This document shows positions 6,312 to 13,729 of a stretch of 35,803 bases of DNA, in pieces. Each line of letters begins with the position of its first letter. The stretch's first letter is position 1. A model generated the notes under the pieces. The model was not told the DNA's origin, ran no database searches, and saw only the letters and a list, made by a program, of their open reading frames with translations. Source of the DNA: a virus; IMG/VR virus record IMGVR_UViG_3300032224_000826, positions 1-35,803 of that record; one strand, written 5' to 3'. Made by a program: the position numbers and the translations under genes.

Positions 6312-7760
6312 TCACGCCTGCAGATCGACGTCGCTTCTGATCGTCACCCAGTCAATAGGCGCCGCTGGCGCTGCTTTATGGCCCTGACCGGGCACGTCTT
6401 CGTCAGGCGTTGACAGCTTCACGCGTGTTTCAAGCGGCACGCCGCGTCCGCGCTTGACCCACACAGACCCGATAGTGCCGACGATGACCTGACGACGCTC
6501 GATCACGGTCAGCGAGGGCCAGACGTCGTCAATGCCGCCAGAAAATACAGGTAATTCAGGCCCACGCGCTGCCTGTAGGTCACGTCGAGCAGTCTCGACG
6601 GCATCTGATCGCTGACGCAGACCACTGGCGAAGACTTCAGCGGCTACACCAGATGCCTGCGTGCCTTCGATGAATGCTGCCAGCTCAGTTTCTGCTTCGG
6701 TCAGTCTGGCTTCAAGCGCTGCCAATTCGTCGCGCTGCTGCGTAGTCTCGATGTGCAGTCGATCACGCAGGTATGCCAGCACCGAATCTTCGACCAGTGC
6801 TTCTATCTGCGGCTGCGATACCCACGCAGCATCGGTGCAGTGCTGGTGTGCGTGGTAGCGCTTGCACTTGTAAGCACGCTGACCGCGATAGACGCTCATA
6901 AGGCGTTGACAGCCTGCGCATCTGACCAGACCTGCCAGCAGCACCGGCTGCGAGTCTGGATTACGAGCAGGGCGCGTGCCTTTCGCCTGCTGCGCGGCGT
7001 TCCACAGATCGACTTCGATAATGGCTTCATGCGCTTCTAGATTCGGCGTGAACGGCTTTAGGTGTAGCTCGCCCAGATAGACGCGATTTCGCACGACTGA
7101 TCTTGCACCGTTCGGTGACTTGCCTATCACTGTGCCGACGTCAACCCACGACCCGCCAGCTGCGCGAAGCTCGAAGGCTTTCCTGACCAGTTTCGCCGCT
7201 GCCTTATCAGGCTTCAGCTTGCCGTCGCCACCATCGCGAACGCGCTTGACCTGATAACCGAACGGCACCTGCGAGCCGACTAGCAGGCCACGTTCTAGCG
7301 CCTGCTTTTTTGCGTCGCTGAATTGCGCGCTGTAGCGGTCGCGCTGCATCGCACCGATTGACAGCATTAGCGTTCGACTCAGGTTGCCTTCTGGTGTACC
7401 GGCGTCGAAGTTTTCGGCCACCGAAATTACCTGACCACCGTAGCCTTCAATGCGTTCGATGATCTTCAGCGCGTCGACTACGGCCATACGCGACAGCCGG
7501 TCAAGCTGAGCCACGATCAGACCTGCGTAGCGACCTTCGGCAATATCGTCGATGGCTCGATCAAGAATCGGCCTGCTGGTGCGTGCGCCTGAAACGTCTA
7601 GCTCTGGGTCAAGCATTTCGACGCTCAGACCACGCGCTGCTGCGTAGCCTTGAATGCGTTCAGCCTGTAATTCAGGTGAAATTAGCGTTTCTTCCCTGTC
7701 GCCTACTCGCGACACGCGCCGGTATCCTGCCCACGTTTTTACGTCCGAAGTGCCTGACAC
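6312..7760 (-). CDS. int: Large serine recombinase (phage integrase)
   Basis: The 482-residue protein shows the full large-serine-recombinase layout. The N-terminal resolvase domain carries the catalytic Ser in WAGYRRVSR (Ser17) and GLIVAQLDRLSR. A recombinase domain with PFGYQVKRV and VYLGELHL follows, then a zinc ribbon CAGC...CKRYHAHQHC (about residues 285-310). A coiled-coil segment (QRDELAALEARLTEAETEL) and a C-terminal tail come last. GTG at 7760 is chosen because GAAAGGA precedes it at good spacing and the resolvase domain begins there; an upstream ATG at 7853 would add about 31 unrelated residues. It catalyses attP x attB integration. It sits in reverse orientation between the helicase and primase genes. 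Confidence 0.95.
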   Translation of the reverse strand: MSGTSDVKTWAGYRRVSRVGDREETLISPELQAERIQGYAAARGLSVEMLDPELDVSGARTSRPILDRAIDDIAEGRYAGLIVAQLDRLSRMAVVDALKIIERIEGYGGQVISVAENFDAGTPEGNLSRTLMLSIGAMQRDRYSAQFSDAKKQALERGLLVGSQVPFGYQVKRVRDGGDGKLKPDKAAAKLVRKAFELRAAGGSWVDVGTVIGKSPNGARSVVRNRVYLGELHLKPFTPNLEAHEAIIEVDLWNAAQQAKGTRPARNPDSQPVLLAGLVRCAGCQRLMSVYRGQRAYKCKRYHAHQHCTDAAWVSQPQIEALVEDSVLAYLRDRLHIETTQQRDELAALEARLTEAETELAAFIEGTQASGVAAEVFASGLRQRSDAVETARRDLQAARGPELPVFSGGIDDVWPSLTVIERRQVIVGTIGSVWVKRGRGVPLETRVKLSTPDEDVPGQGHKAAPAAPIDWVTIRSDVDLQA

Positions 7761-7773
7761 GATTTCCTTTCTG

Positions 7774-8484
7774 ATGATCGCCCCCGTCGGTACACAGACT
7801 GTACCTAGTCGCAGCGACAGTTCTAGCGCTGCTGCTAGACCCAGTGTAGACACACCTGCGCGTGAATACCTTCGCGGCCACGCTGTCGACCTGAATCTGG
7901 CAGCCGAAGTAGGCGTGACGGCTGACGACTACTCGATCAGTTTCCCGTATGCACGCGCTGACGGCAGCCACTATTACAGGCGTCGCACGTTTAGCGATGG
8001 CATCTGCCGACAGCCGAAGGGCGAATTACTTTCAATGTTCTGGCCGCTGGGCGTCGGTGCTCGCGTGCCAGTCATTCTGTGCGAAGGCGAAGCCGACACG
8101 CTAGCCGCTGCAAGCGTGGTCGATTCGTCAGATCACCCGCTGCTTTCTGATCTGTGCCCTGTCGGTGTACCCGGCGCCAGCTTCCCGGCCACGCGTGTAG
8201 CGCGTGACTTGCGTGCAGCTGGTGTAGGCAGGGCATACGTCGTATTCGATGCTGACGAAGCCGGTCGCAAGGCGACGGCGCGTGTATCTGCTGAGCTTGA
8301 ACGTAAGGCGATAGGTGTCGTGCCAGTCGAGCTACCCGACGGCACAGATCTTTCTGACTTTCTGGTCGCCGCAGATAACCGCGAAGAAGCACTGGGCAAC
8401 CTGCTCGCTGACTTTCTGATTGTGCGCGACGAAGCAGCAGGTGCGCTGGCTGCTCAGTCAGTACGCGAAAGGTTGCAGCGATGA
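7774..8484 (+). CDS. TOPRIM-domain primase-like protein
   Basis: The 236-residue product has AREYLRGHAVDLNLAAEVGV (residues 29-48), as in DnaG-type primase relatives, then VILCEGEADTLAAASV (the TOPRIM Glu) and AYVVFDADEAGRKA (the TOPRIM DxD). It ends with a D-L-S-D-F-L motif (PDGTDLSDFL) typical of primase/helicase TOPRIM regions. It lacks an N-terminal zinc domain and the helicase half, which is supplied by the separate gene at 4763. ATG 7774 is 13 bases from the divergent integrase start; no strong ribosome site is visible, and a longer in-frame start at 7654 would lie within integrase coding sequence. Confidence 0.85.
   Translation: MIAPVGTQTVPSRSDSSSAAARPSVDTPAREYLRGHAVDLNLAAEVGVTADDYSISFPYARADGSHYYRRRTFSDGICRQPKGELLSMFWPLGVGARVPVILCEGEADTLAAASVVDSSDHPLLSDLCPVGVPGASFPATRVARDLRAAGVGRAYVVFDADEAGRKATARVSAELERKAIGVVPVELPDGTDLSDFLVAADNREEALGNLLADFLIVRDEAAGALAAQSVRERLQR
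7789..7805. repeat. Inverted repeat beside the integrase start (candidate attP core or operator)
   Basis: GGTACA-CAGAC-TGTACC is a perfect 6-bp inverted repeat with a 5-base centre, 29 bases upstream of the integrase start codon. Serine integrase attP sites are short, partly symmetric and usually abut int, so this is a candidate attP centre. An operator controlling int is an equally good reading. It lies inside the 5' end of the primase gene. Confidence 0.45.
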
Positions 8485-8972
8485 CCGAAGCAGTCTGTTT
8501 TTTCGCTGACGTCGATGACAAGCCCTGCGACCGCACAATCTTCGACCGCGCGCACCTGATCGAAAAGCAGGTTATGCGCATAAAGAATCTGCCTCGCGAC
8601 GTGATCTGGGACGAACGCTGCTCGGTAGTCGCGTGTCGAGCGCACCACCACCGCTTCGACCATCGCTTCATCGAGCTTCAGCGTGACGAAATACCGCTGG
8701 ACACCGAACGCTTCGCACACGAATACGGGCTGACTAGCTACCTAGATAGGCGCTATGGCCCGCTGACCATTCGCTGCCGCGCGCAGCGCGTGTCTGGCTG
8801 TCACCAGATCGAAGGCTACAGCTGCGACGAAATTTACGGGCTAGACGGTATGCCCGAAGATCGCACCTACGACCCGAAGACGATGACGGTCGTGTGCAAC
8901 GCCTGCTACGTCGATCTGGGCTGCCCGAAGTTTTCTGACTTGCGCGAGCTAGAAAGCATCTTGCGCGGGTGA
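8481..8972 (+). CDS. HNH-like endonuclease (163 aa)
   Basis: The protein has a zinc-knuckle HNH arrangement: FDRAHLIEKQ (about residues 22-31), then WDERCSVVACRAHHHRFDHRFI (45-66), giving the His-x(n)-His-His-His-x-x-(D/H) core. A second Cys-rich unit (RCRAQRVSGCHQIEGY and VCNACYVDLGCP) could bind another zinc. HNH proteins nick or cut DNA; in phages they act in packaging, homing or recombination. ATGA overlap with the primase indicates the same operon. Confidence 0.72.
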   Translation: MTEAVCFFADVDDKPCDRTIFDRAHLIEKQVMRIKNLPRDVIWDERCSVVACRAHHHRFDHRFIELQRDEIPLDTERFAHEYGLTSYLDRRYGPLTIRCRAQRVSGCHQIEGYSCDEIYGLDGMPEDRTYDPKTMTVVCNACYVDLGCPKFSDLRELESILRG

Positions 8973-9073
8973 ACGCGTGCAGCGAATGCGGCGGTCTGCT
9001 GGTGCAGGCTGGTGACGGTCACGTCTGCGCGTCCTGCGGTCTGCGCTTTAGGGGCGACACGTGCACGCGCTAG
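8969..9073 (+). CDS. Small zinc-ribbon protein (34 aa)
   Basis: GTG overlaps the HNH stop. The 34 residues contain two CxxCG knuckles (ACSECGGLL and VCASCGLRF) separated by a short turn, the signature of a minimal zinc ribbon. It overlaps the start of the next gene by 13 bases. The partner is unknown. Confidence 0.6.
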   Translation: MNACSECGGLLVQAGDGHVCASCGLRFRGDTCTR

Positions 9074-9714
9074 TCGCTGCCTTTCTGGTGCCGCTGACGG
9101 CAGTGCTGCTGATCTTCGGTGGCGCTGATACAGACGGTGACGGCGTGCTCGATGACGCTGATCGCTGCACCGTTCGAAGCGGCGAAGCTCAGCATCTGGG
9201 CTGCCCGTTCCCTGTCGCGCTTGACCGCAAGATCACCAGACCCGCTAAGCGTCAGACGATTCGCATACAGCACTGGCGCCCGTGGTCTTCGCCTACTTAC
9301 CAGCAGATCGTCTGGCTAGACAGGTCAGAGTCTCGACGCTGGCAGTCACCATCGCTGCTGAATCGAATTGGCTGCGAATCGGGATTCAATCCCGGCGCGA
9401 CGAATGGTCAGTATGGCGGTTTGCTGCAATTCGGCACGATCTGGTCTTCGATGTGGGCAGGCACGCCACGTAAGATGAAGCTGCGAGTCAAGACGACAAA
9501 GCGCCTACCTGTCGTCAGGCATACGCACTGGTCGTCTGGGCGCTGGACGCATCGCACTATCGGCCACAGAAAGCAGCGGCGTCTGGTAATACGCATCGGC
9601 AAGCTGCCCCGCGACGCGTCGCCGTATCACGGCGCTGCAGCCATACGCGTCGGCAGCCGCGCTGTATCGAGCACTGGCAGGTATCCGACTACCAGCTGGG
9701 CGTGCGGCCTATGA
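9061..9714 (+). CDS. Secreted lysozyme-like (SLT/Rpf-type) protein with calcium-binding motif
   Basis: The N-terminus is a hydrophobic signal or anchor (HALVAAFLVPLTAVLLIFGG). A thrombospondin type-3-like Asp-rich calcium loop follows at once (DTDGDGVLDDADRC). Around residues 103-130 comes a lysozyme-fold core, IGCESGFNPGATNGQYGGLL then QFGTIWSSMW, with the catalytic Glu in the CES motif, as in transglycosylase and resuscitation-factor domains. From about residue 137 the frame turns Arg/His-rich and no longer resembles that family, while the -1 frame reads like a continuation (see findings). It sits in the early operon and not with the endolysins, which suggests a role in entry or exclusion, or envelope modification. 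Confidence 0.7.
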   Translation: MHALVAAFLVPLTAVLLIFGGADTDGDGVLDDADRCTVRSGEAQHLGCPFPVALDRKITRPAKRQTIRIQHWRPWSSPTYQQIVWLDRSESRRWQSPSLLNRIGCESGFNPGATNGQYGGLLQFGTIWSSMWAGTPRKMKLRVKTTKRLPVVRHTHWSSGRWTHRTIGHRKQRRLVIRIGKLPRDASPYHGAAAIRVGSRAVSSTGRYPTTSWACGL

Positions 9715-9803
9715 ATCCTGACGAAGCCGCAGGGCTGATCTTCGCCGCAGTTATGACCATCGTGCTGCTGATCGCTGTCGCATTCGGGCTGGGTACGATA
9801 TGA
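9711..9803 (+). CDS. Very small membrane peptide (30 aa)
   Basis: An ATGA overlap joins it to the lysozyme-like gene. It has one hydrophobic helix (AGLIFAAVMTIVLLIAVAFG) after a short acidic N-terminus. This frame is continuous with the -1 frame of the upstream gene from 9474, so it could alternatively be the membrane tail of a frameshifted product. No family is recognised. Confidence 0.5.
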   Translation: MNPDEAAGLIFAAVMTIVLLIAVAFGLGTI

Positions 9804-10057
9804 GCAAGCGAAAGACGGCATCGCGCAAGGCAATAAAGAAGCAGCCACTGACGCGACGCTACGTAATTGTGAACGTTGAAAGCGGTCGCGAAGTGTATGG
9901 CGCTGACCCACGTAGATACGACTCGATGTTCGAATGGGGAATGCCGCTTGAACAGGCTGAACGCTGGGTGAAAAACCTGAAGCACCCGTCGAAGATCGTA
10001 CCTGCAGACGAGCACTACGGCATACCTAACCCAGAAGACCTAATGGCCGATGATTGA
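9800..10057 (+). CDS. Small basic hypothetical protein (85 aa)
   Basis: ATGA overlap with the preceding peptide. The N-terminal 20 residues are very basic (SKRKTASRKAIKKQPLTRR), followed by a compact mixed domain (YVIVNVESGREVYGADPRRY; PLEQAERWVKNLKHPSKIV) and an acidic C-terminus. The basic head suggests nucleic-acid binding. It is directly upstream of the Mom-like gene but has no similarity to the Mu Com regulator. Confidence 0.65.
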   Translation: MSKRKTASRKAIKKQPLTRRYVIVNVESGREVYGADPRRYDSMFEWGMPLEQAERWVKNLKHPSKIVPADEHYGIPNPEDLMADD

Positions 10058-10078
10058 CCGCGACCTACAGGCCCGCAT

Positions 10079-10864
10079 ATGATGGCGCACGAAAATAAGC
10101 TGCGGCTTGACGGTTCGGCAGCGCCAATTTATAGCTCGCAGGAATCCCTATTAGGTGAACCCGAAGTTGTCGGCTGGCGAAAGGGCGATCTTGCTGTTGA
10201 AGAAATCGACCGCGATATTGCTAACGAAATTATTCGTCAAAATCACTATTCGGGCAAGATTTATAAGGGCACGTATCTTCACTATGGCGCGTTTTGGCGC
10301 GGCGAATTGGTCGGAATTGCGCAGTACGGCTATGCGATGAATCCGGCGTCGCAGGAAAGCGTTGTTTCGGGTACCAAATTGAATGAATACTTGGAGCTGA
10401 ATCGTTTGTGGGTCGACGATTCGATGCCGAAAAATAGTGAATCGGCGTTGCTAGCGCTAACACTACGTGTCATCAAGGCGACAACGCGGGTCAAGTGGAT
10501 TCAGTCGTTTGCCGATGAGCGATGTCGTTTGTTTGGAGCCGTGTATCAGGCCTGCTCATTTCTTTATTGCGGCGAACACACTGCGACGTTTTGGGAAGTT
10601 GAAGGCACTTGGTTTCACAATTCGCTGATGAGCCGCGACCCAAGCCTGACACCGAAGGCACGCTTCTTGCAGGAAAACAAACACAGGGCGACGCCTTACA
10701 ACCTTCGTCAGTTTCGGTATTTAAAGTTTCTTGACCCAAGCTACCGAAGCAAGTTGCAGCTCAAAACCTACCCGTACCCCAAACCCGATGCGGAAGGCGT
10801 AGAAGAAACGAACCCTGCAAACCAGCAGGGCAGTGTCGGTGCGATGCCGACCCTCCGCTCCTAG
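10079..10864 (+). CDS. mom-like: Mom-like adenine modification protein (GNAT fold)
   Basis: The 261-residue protein has the Mom family pattern: IANEIIRQNHYSGK near residue 48 (the conserved NHYSG), YLHYGAFWRGELVGIAQYGY, then YLELNRLWVDDSMPKNSESA (about 106-125). IQSFADERCRLFGAVYQACSF and YCGEHTATFW follow. In phage Mu, Mom converts adenine to N6-carbamoylmethyladenine and protects DNA from restriction. Base composition is clearly less GC-rich than in the flanking genes (many AAT, ATT, TTT codons), indicating recent acquisition. No strong ribosome site precedes ATG 10079 or 10082. The C-terminus extends past the domain with a Pro/Tyr-rich tail. Confidence 0.85.
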   Translation: MMAHENKLRLDGSAAPIYSSQESLLGEPEVVGWRKGDLAVEEIDRDIANEIIRQNHYSGKIYKGTYLHYGAFWRGELVGIAQYGYAMNPASQESVVSGTKLNEYLELNRLWVDDSMPKNSESALLALTLRVIKATTRVKWIQSFADERCRLFGAVYQACSFLYCGEHTATFWEVEGTWFHNSLMSRDPSLTPKARFLQENKHRATPYNLRQFRYLKFLDPSYRSKLQLKTYPYPKPDAEGVEETNPANQQGSVGAMPTLRS

Positions 10865-11482
10865 ATGACCGATAAAGAATTACAAGCGCGCATACGATCA
10901 GTCCTGACGCAGCTGCAGATGCTGTCAGATGTCGATTCAGCGTCAATCGTGGCGAATGACGGTGGCGGTCAGTCGAAGCCTGATAGCTCGCCACCACCGG
11001 GCAGCAGACCAGATCGAGACAGCACGCAGCCACCACCTAAAGACCGAAGCCTTTACGAATGGTATGCCTATCACTTCGCACGCGCCAGCGATGACGAAAG
11101 GCGCAGGCTGCTGTGTTATCTGGCTGAGCGCGACCACGCGAAGGCTAAGGGTCGAAGCCCGCAGCCACGCGGCAAGACCGGCCCAGAAGACGAGCGCGCA
11201 TCTATGGCACGCATCGTCGAATGGTATGAAGGCGTGCAAGACCTAGAAGTCGCAGTGCTTGAAGCGTGCAGCGTTCAATTCGTCGCGAAGGCTCGACGCG
11301 TGCATAAGCGCAGACCGAAAGACGGCACGCTGCCTTCGGTCTTCATATCGCTAGACGAACCGTCACGGCACGCGACTGTGGCTACTCTCGCGCTCGCAGG
11401 TGAATCGAAGGCTGGCGCGGCTCGACGGCTTGACGTGTCGCGTAAGACCATCGACCGATACTGGCCCGTCGAAGCTGCCTGA
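10865..11482 (+). CDS. Putative small terminase subunit / HTH protein (205 aa)
   Basis: ATG follows the Mom-like stop with no gap. Residues 1-25 are helical, 35-60 are Pro/Asp/Ser-rich linker, then a helical domain (YEWYAYHFARASDDERRRLL). The C-terminal 50 residues hold an HTH (VATLALAGESKAGAARRLDV, then SRKTIDRYW). A DNA-binding HTH protein a short way upstream of TerL is the expected place for a small terminase subunit, though in that family the HTH is usually N-terminal. A transcription-regulator role is the alternative. Base composition returns to the genome norm here. Confidence 0.55.
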   Translation: MTDKELQARIRSVLTQLQMLSDVDSASIVANDGGGQSKPDSSPPPGSRPDRDSTQPPPKDRSLYEWYAYHFARASDDERRRLLCYLAERDHAKAKGRSPQPRGKTGPEDERASMARIVEWYEGVQDLEVAVLEACSVQFVAKARRVHKRRPKDGTLPSVFISLDEPSRHATVATLALAGESKAGAARRLDVSRKTIDRYWPVEAA

Positions 11483-11555
11483 AGGTGGAAAGACTGTATC
11501 CGCGCGCCTAAGTAAAGTCGCACACCTATTCGTCACGCTGCCTTACGTGGCGCGA

Positions 11556-11569
11556 TAGCTGACTGACAC
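11556..11569. other. Isolated copy of the cassette leader core (relic)
   Basis: TAGCTGACTGACAC here matches 14 bases exactly with the leader before the minus-strand gene 33665-34003 (34022-34035). The 138-base gap 11483-11620 holds no other recognised element: no operator, no -10 box, and no minus-strand gene to serve. A remnant of a lost cassette is the simplest reading. Confidence 0.4.
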
Positions 11570-11620
11570 ACACGCCGCGCGCGCCCCCTTTCTCGCAGAC
11601 GCGGCAGGCGTCGTAGTGGA

Positions 11621-12043
11621 ATGGCACCACGTCGGCCACACCAGCCGAAGAAGCCCGTTCGATTCGGGTCGACGCCACTACCGATCACCACGACTATGCC
11701 ACGCGCAACTATCTGTCTTGAATGCGGCAGGCTAATCAGTCGCGGCCCACGCTGCCCTACCTGCGTGAAGGCTCGACAGGATAAGCACAACGCCGACACC
11801 AGCTTCTACCGTTCACCTGAATGGCGAAGGCTGCGCAGCATAGTCACACGTGATGGCTGCATCGTCTGTGGCACCCACGACCACGTGATCGCACACCACG
11901 TCGTACCACGTGCAGAAGGCGGGACTGACACCATAGAGAACCTGCGACCACTGTGCGTGCGACACCATAATCAGATCGAAGCAGACCTACGTGCAGGCAG
12001 ACAGTCACCACTACGCACACTGGTCGAAGGCACCGACTACTAA
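11621..12043 (+). CDS. HNH endonuclease next to terminase
   Basis: Two zinc knuckles (CLECGRL and CPTCVK) precede a canonical HNH core: YRSPEWRRLRSIVTRDGCIV, CGTHDHVIAHHVVPRAEGGT, and ENLRPLCVRHHNQIEADL. This gives His-His...Asn...His with CxxC zinc support. HNH proteins encoded just upstream of TerL are required with terminase for cos cleavage in several phages. ATG 11621 gives 140 residues; ATG 11696 gives 115 and starts directly at the conserved part. Neither has a strong ribosome site. Confidence 0.88.
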   Translation: MAPRRPHQPKKPVRFGSTPLPITTTMPRATICLECGRLISRGPRCPTCVKARQDKHNADTSFYRSPEWRRLRSIVTRDGCIVCGTHDHVIAHHVVPRAEGGTDTIENLRPLCVRHHNQIEADLRAGRQSPLRTLVEGTDY

Positions 12044-12045
12044 GC

Positions 12046-12086
12046 GGCTGCGTCTACTGTCCGGGTACACAGTGGCGCAGCCTTTT
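12046..12086 (+). terminator. Intrinsic terminator after the early/middle operon
   Basis: Three bases after the HNH stop there is a long hairpin: outer arms GGCTGCG (12046-12052) and CGCAGCC (12076-12082), inner arms ACTGT and ACAGT, then TTTT (12083-12086). Stem length and U-tract both fit an intrinsic terminator separating this operon from the head genes. Confidence 0.8.
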
Positions 12087-12262
12087 CTACCCGGAGAGAA
12101 GGCACCGAACCTATGCACGCCCAGAATCGTGATCGAGCACCGCGCAGCGCATCTTCTAAGGGGGGGTGTTCTTAGGCGTGAAAAATTTTACAGTATCGCG
12201 CCACCACTGTTTCGAAAAAAATCGTTTCACGTGCCTGTCGAGCTGAGCGGGCGCCGAATCCG
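12087..12262. other. Non-coding stretch before TerL; candidate cos region
   Basis: No convincing gene occupies these 176 bases; the one long frame crossing them (starting 11991) is out of phase with the HNH gene and ends just after the TerL start. The stretch has a run of seven G near 12164-12170 and A-rich tracts. A position between HNH and TerL is typical of cos in phages with HNH-assisted packaging. A TACAGT (12191-12196) could be a -10 for the head operon, but its -35 is weak. Confidence 0.4.
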
Positions 12263-13729
12263 ATGACGCCGAATACGAAATCGCCTGCTGGCGATATTCC
12301 TAGAGTCGACGAATTGCAACTGACGTCGACGAAGCTCGATGAAGCGACACGAAGTCTAGCGGTTTTCGAAGCCTTCTGCGCTGATCTGCAGACGACCGAA
12401 AGCGAATCGCTGGTGCTTGAACCGTTTCAGCGACTAATAATGCTGGCGCACTTCGCTGGCTATACCGAAGTGCTGGCGCTGATACCGAAGGGCAACGGCA
12501 AGACCGTTCTACTCGCAGCGCTCGCCGTGTATCACCTGAGGACTACGAACGCAGCTGAAGCCTATATCGGTGCTTCAAGCGCGGCGCAGGCTCAGAAGAT
12601 GTATCGCGAAGCATCGCGCTTCGCTAGGCAGGTCGACCTGCTGCCATTTCCCGGCTATATGGAAATTCGCGTCGAGAAAGATGCGGCGCAGGGCTACCTT
12701 CGCGTGCTCGCTTCAGATAAGGCAGATCGCGGCTCGCTAGAAGGTATCGGGCCGACGCTGGGTCTGGTAGACGAGCTTCACGCGCACGTGAATGACGCGC
12801 TGTACGCCGCGATGCAGGGCGCACTGCATAAGCGCGATGGTCGAATGCTGACCATTTCGACCGCTGGCGCTGACGAAGAAAGCGTGCTGGGCAGGATTCG
12901 TAAAAAGGCACTTGAATTGCCGAACGTAAATCGCGAAGACTCGCTGACGCTTGCGGCTGACGGTAATTTTGCGATGTTCGAATGGGCGGCTGCCGAAGGC
13001 GCCGATCTGGAAGACCTAGACGTCGTCGCAGAAGCAAACCCGGCGACTTTCGTGACGCGCGAAAAGCTTGAACGCATAAAGGCGTCGCCGTCGATGACCG
13101 AAACACGATGGGCGCGCTATCACGCAAACGTCTGGACGCCGTCGGCTGATGCGTGGCTACCAGCTGGCGCGTGGGACGCTTGCTACGACCCTGACGCTGT
13201 CATACCTGAAGGCTCGCCTGTGTATGTGGGCGTCGACGTCGGACTTCGTAAAGATACTTCGGCCATAGTCGCCTGCTGGAAGCGTGAAGACGAAAGAATC
13301 GTCGTGCAAGCGAAGATATTCGCGCCGACTAGCTCAGACACGCTAGACCTATCGCTGATCGAAGGCGAAGTCAGGCAGCTGGCAGATCGCTATTCAGTTA
13401 TGAGCGTCGCCTACGACCGCTGGTCTTTCGAACGGTCAGCGCAGATGCTGTCAGATGAAGGTCTTCTAATGGTCGACTTTCCGATGACGAATGAACGCAC
13501 CGTACCGGCATCGACGCGGCTTTTCGAAGCAATTCAGACCTGTCGACTGGCGCACAATGGCGACCCGGTGCTGGCTGCGCACGTAAAAGCTGGCGCGACT
13601 CGCGACACCGAACGCGGCTGGCGACTTGCTAAGGGCAAGGCTAAGCGGCCTATCGACGCACTAATGGCGCTGCTGATCGCTTTTCCGCAGGTAGACACTT
13701 CAACTACAGGAGGGGGCTTCGAATGGTAA
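12263..13729 (+). CDS. terL: Terminase large subunit
   Basis: The protein is 488 residues, normal for the HK97/lambda-type family. The N-terminal ATPase has an adenine-binding region (PFQRLIMLAHFAG), a Walker A-like PKGNGKT (75-81) and a Walker B LGLVDE (166-171), followed by the coupling motif TISTAG. The nuclease domain starts near residue 320 with YVGVDVGLRKDTSAIVACW (the first catalytic Asp), then AYDRWSFERSAQ and a C-terminal PIDALMALLIA with the last Asp. It powers DNA packaging into the prohead and cuts concatemers. It is the first gene of the head operon. Confidence 0.96.
   Translation: MTPNTKSPAGDIPRVDELQLTSTKLDEATRSLAVFEAFCADLQTTESESLVLEPFQRLIMLAHFAGYTEVLALIPKGNGKTVLLAALAVYHLRTTNAAEAYIGASSAAQAQKMYREASRFARQVDLLPFPGYMEIRVEKDAAQGYLRVLASDKADRGSLEGIGPTLGLVDELHAHVNDALYAAMQGALHKRDGRMLTISTAGADEESVLGRIRKKALELPNVNREDSLTLAADGNFAMFEWAAAEGADLEDLDVVAEANPATFVTREKLERIKASPSMTETRWARYHANVWTPSADAWLPAGAWDACYDPDAVIPEGSPVYVGVDVGLRKDTSAIVACWKREDERIVVQAKIFAPTSSDTLDLSLIEGEVRQLADRYSVMSVAYDRWSFERSAQMLSDEGLLMVDFPMTNERTVPASTRLFEAIQTCRLAHNGDPVLAAHVKAGATRDTERGWRLAKGKAKRPIDALMALLIAFPQVDTSTTGGGFEW

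Noticed and set aside
12046-12086. Hairpin considered as a tRNA or other structured RNA
   Set aside because: There is one stem with no cloverleaf arms and a TTTT end; an intrinsic terminator fits. I found no tRNA-like cloverleaf elsewhere by eye.
11991-12266. Plus-strand frame crossing the HNH end, the terminator and the TerL gap
   Set aside because: It starts inside the HNH gene in another frame, reads through the terminator hairpin, and has no ribosome site.
12624-13127. Minus-strand frame inside TerL
   Set aside because: The composition is Arg/Ser/Pro-rich, typical of reversed GC-rich coding DNA, and TerL motifs on the plus strand are unambiguous.
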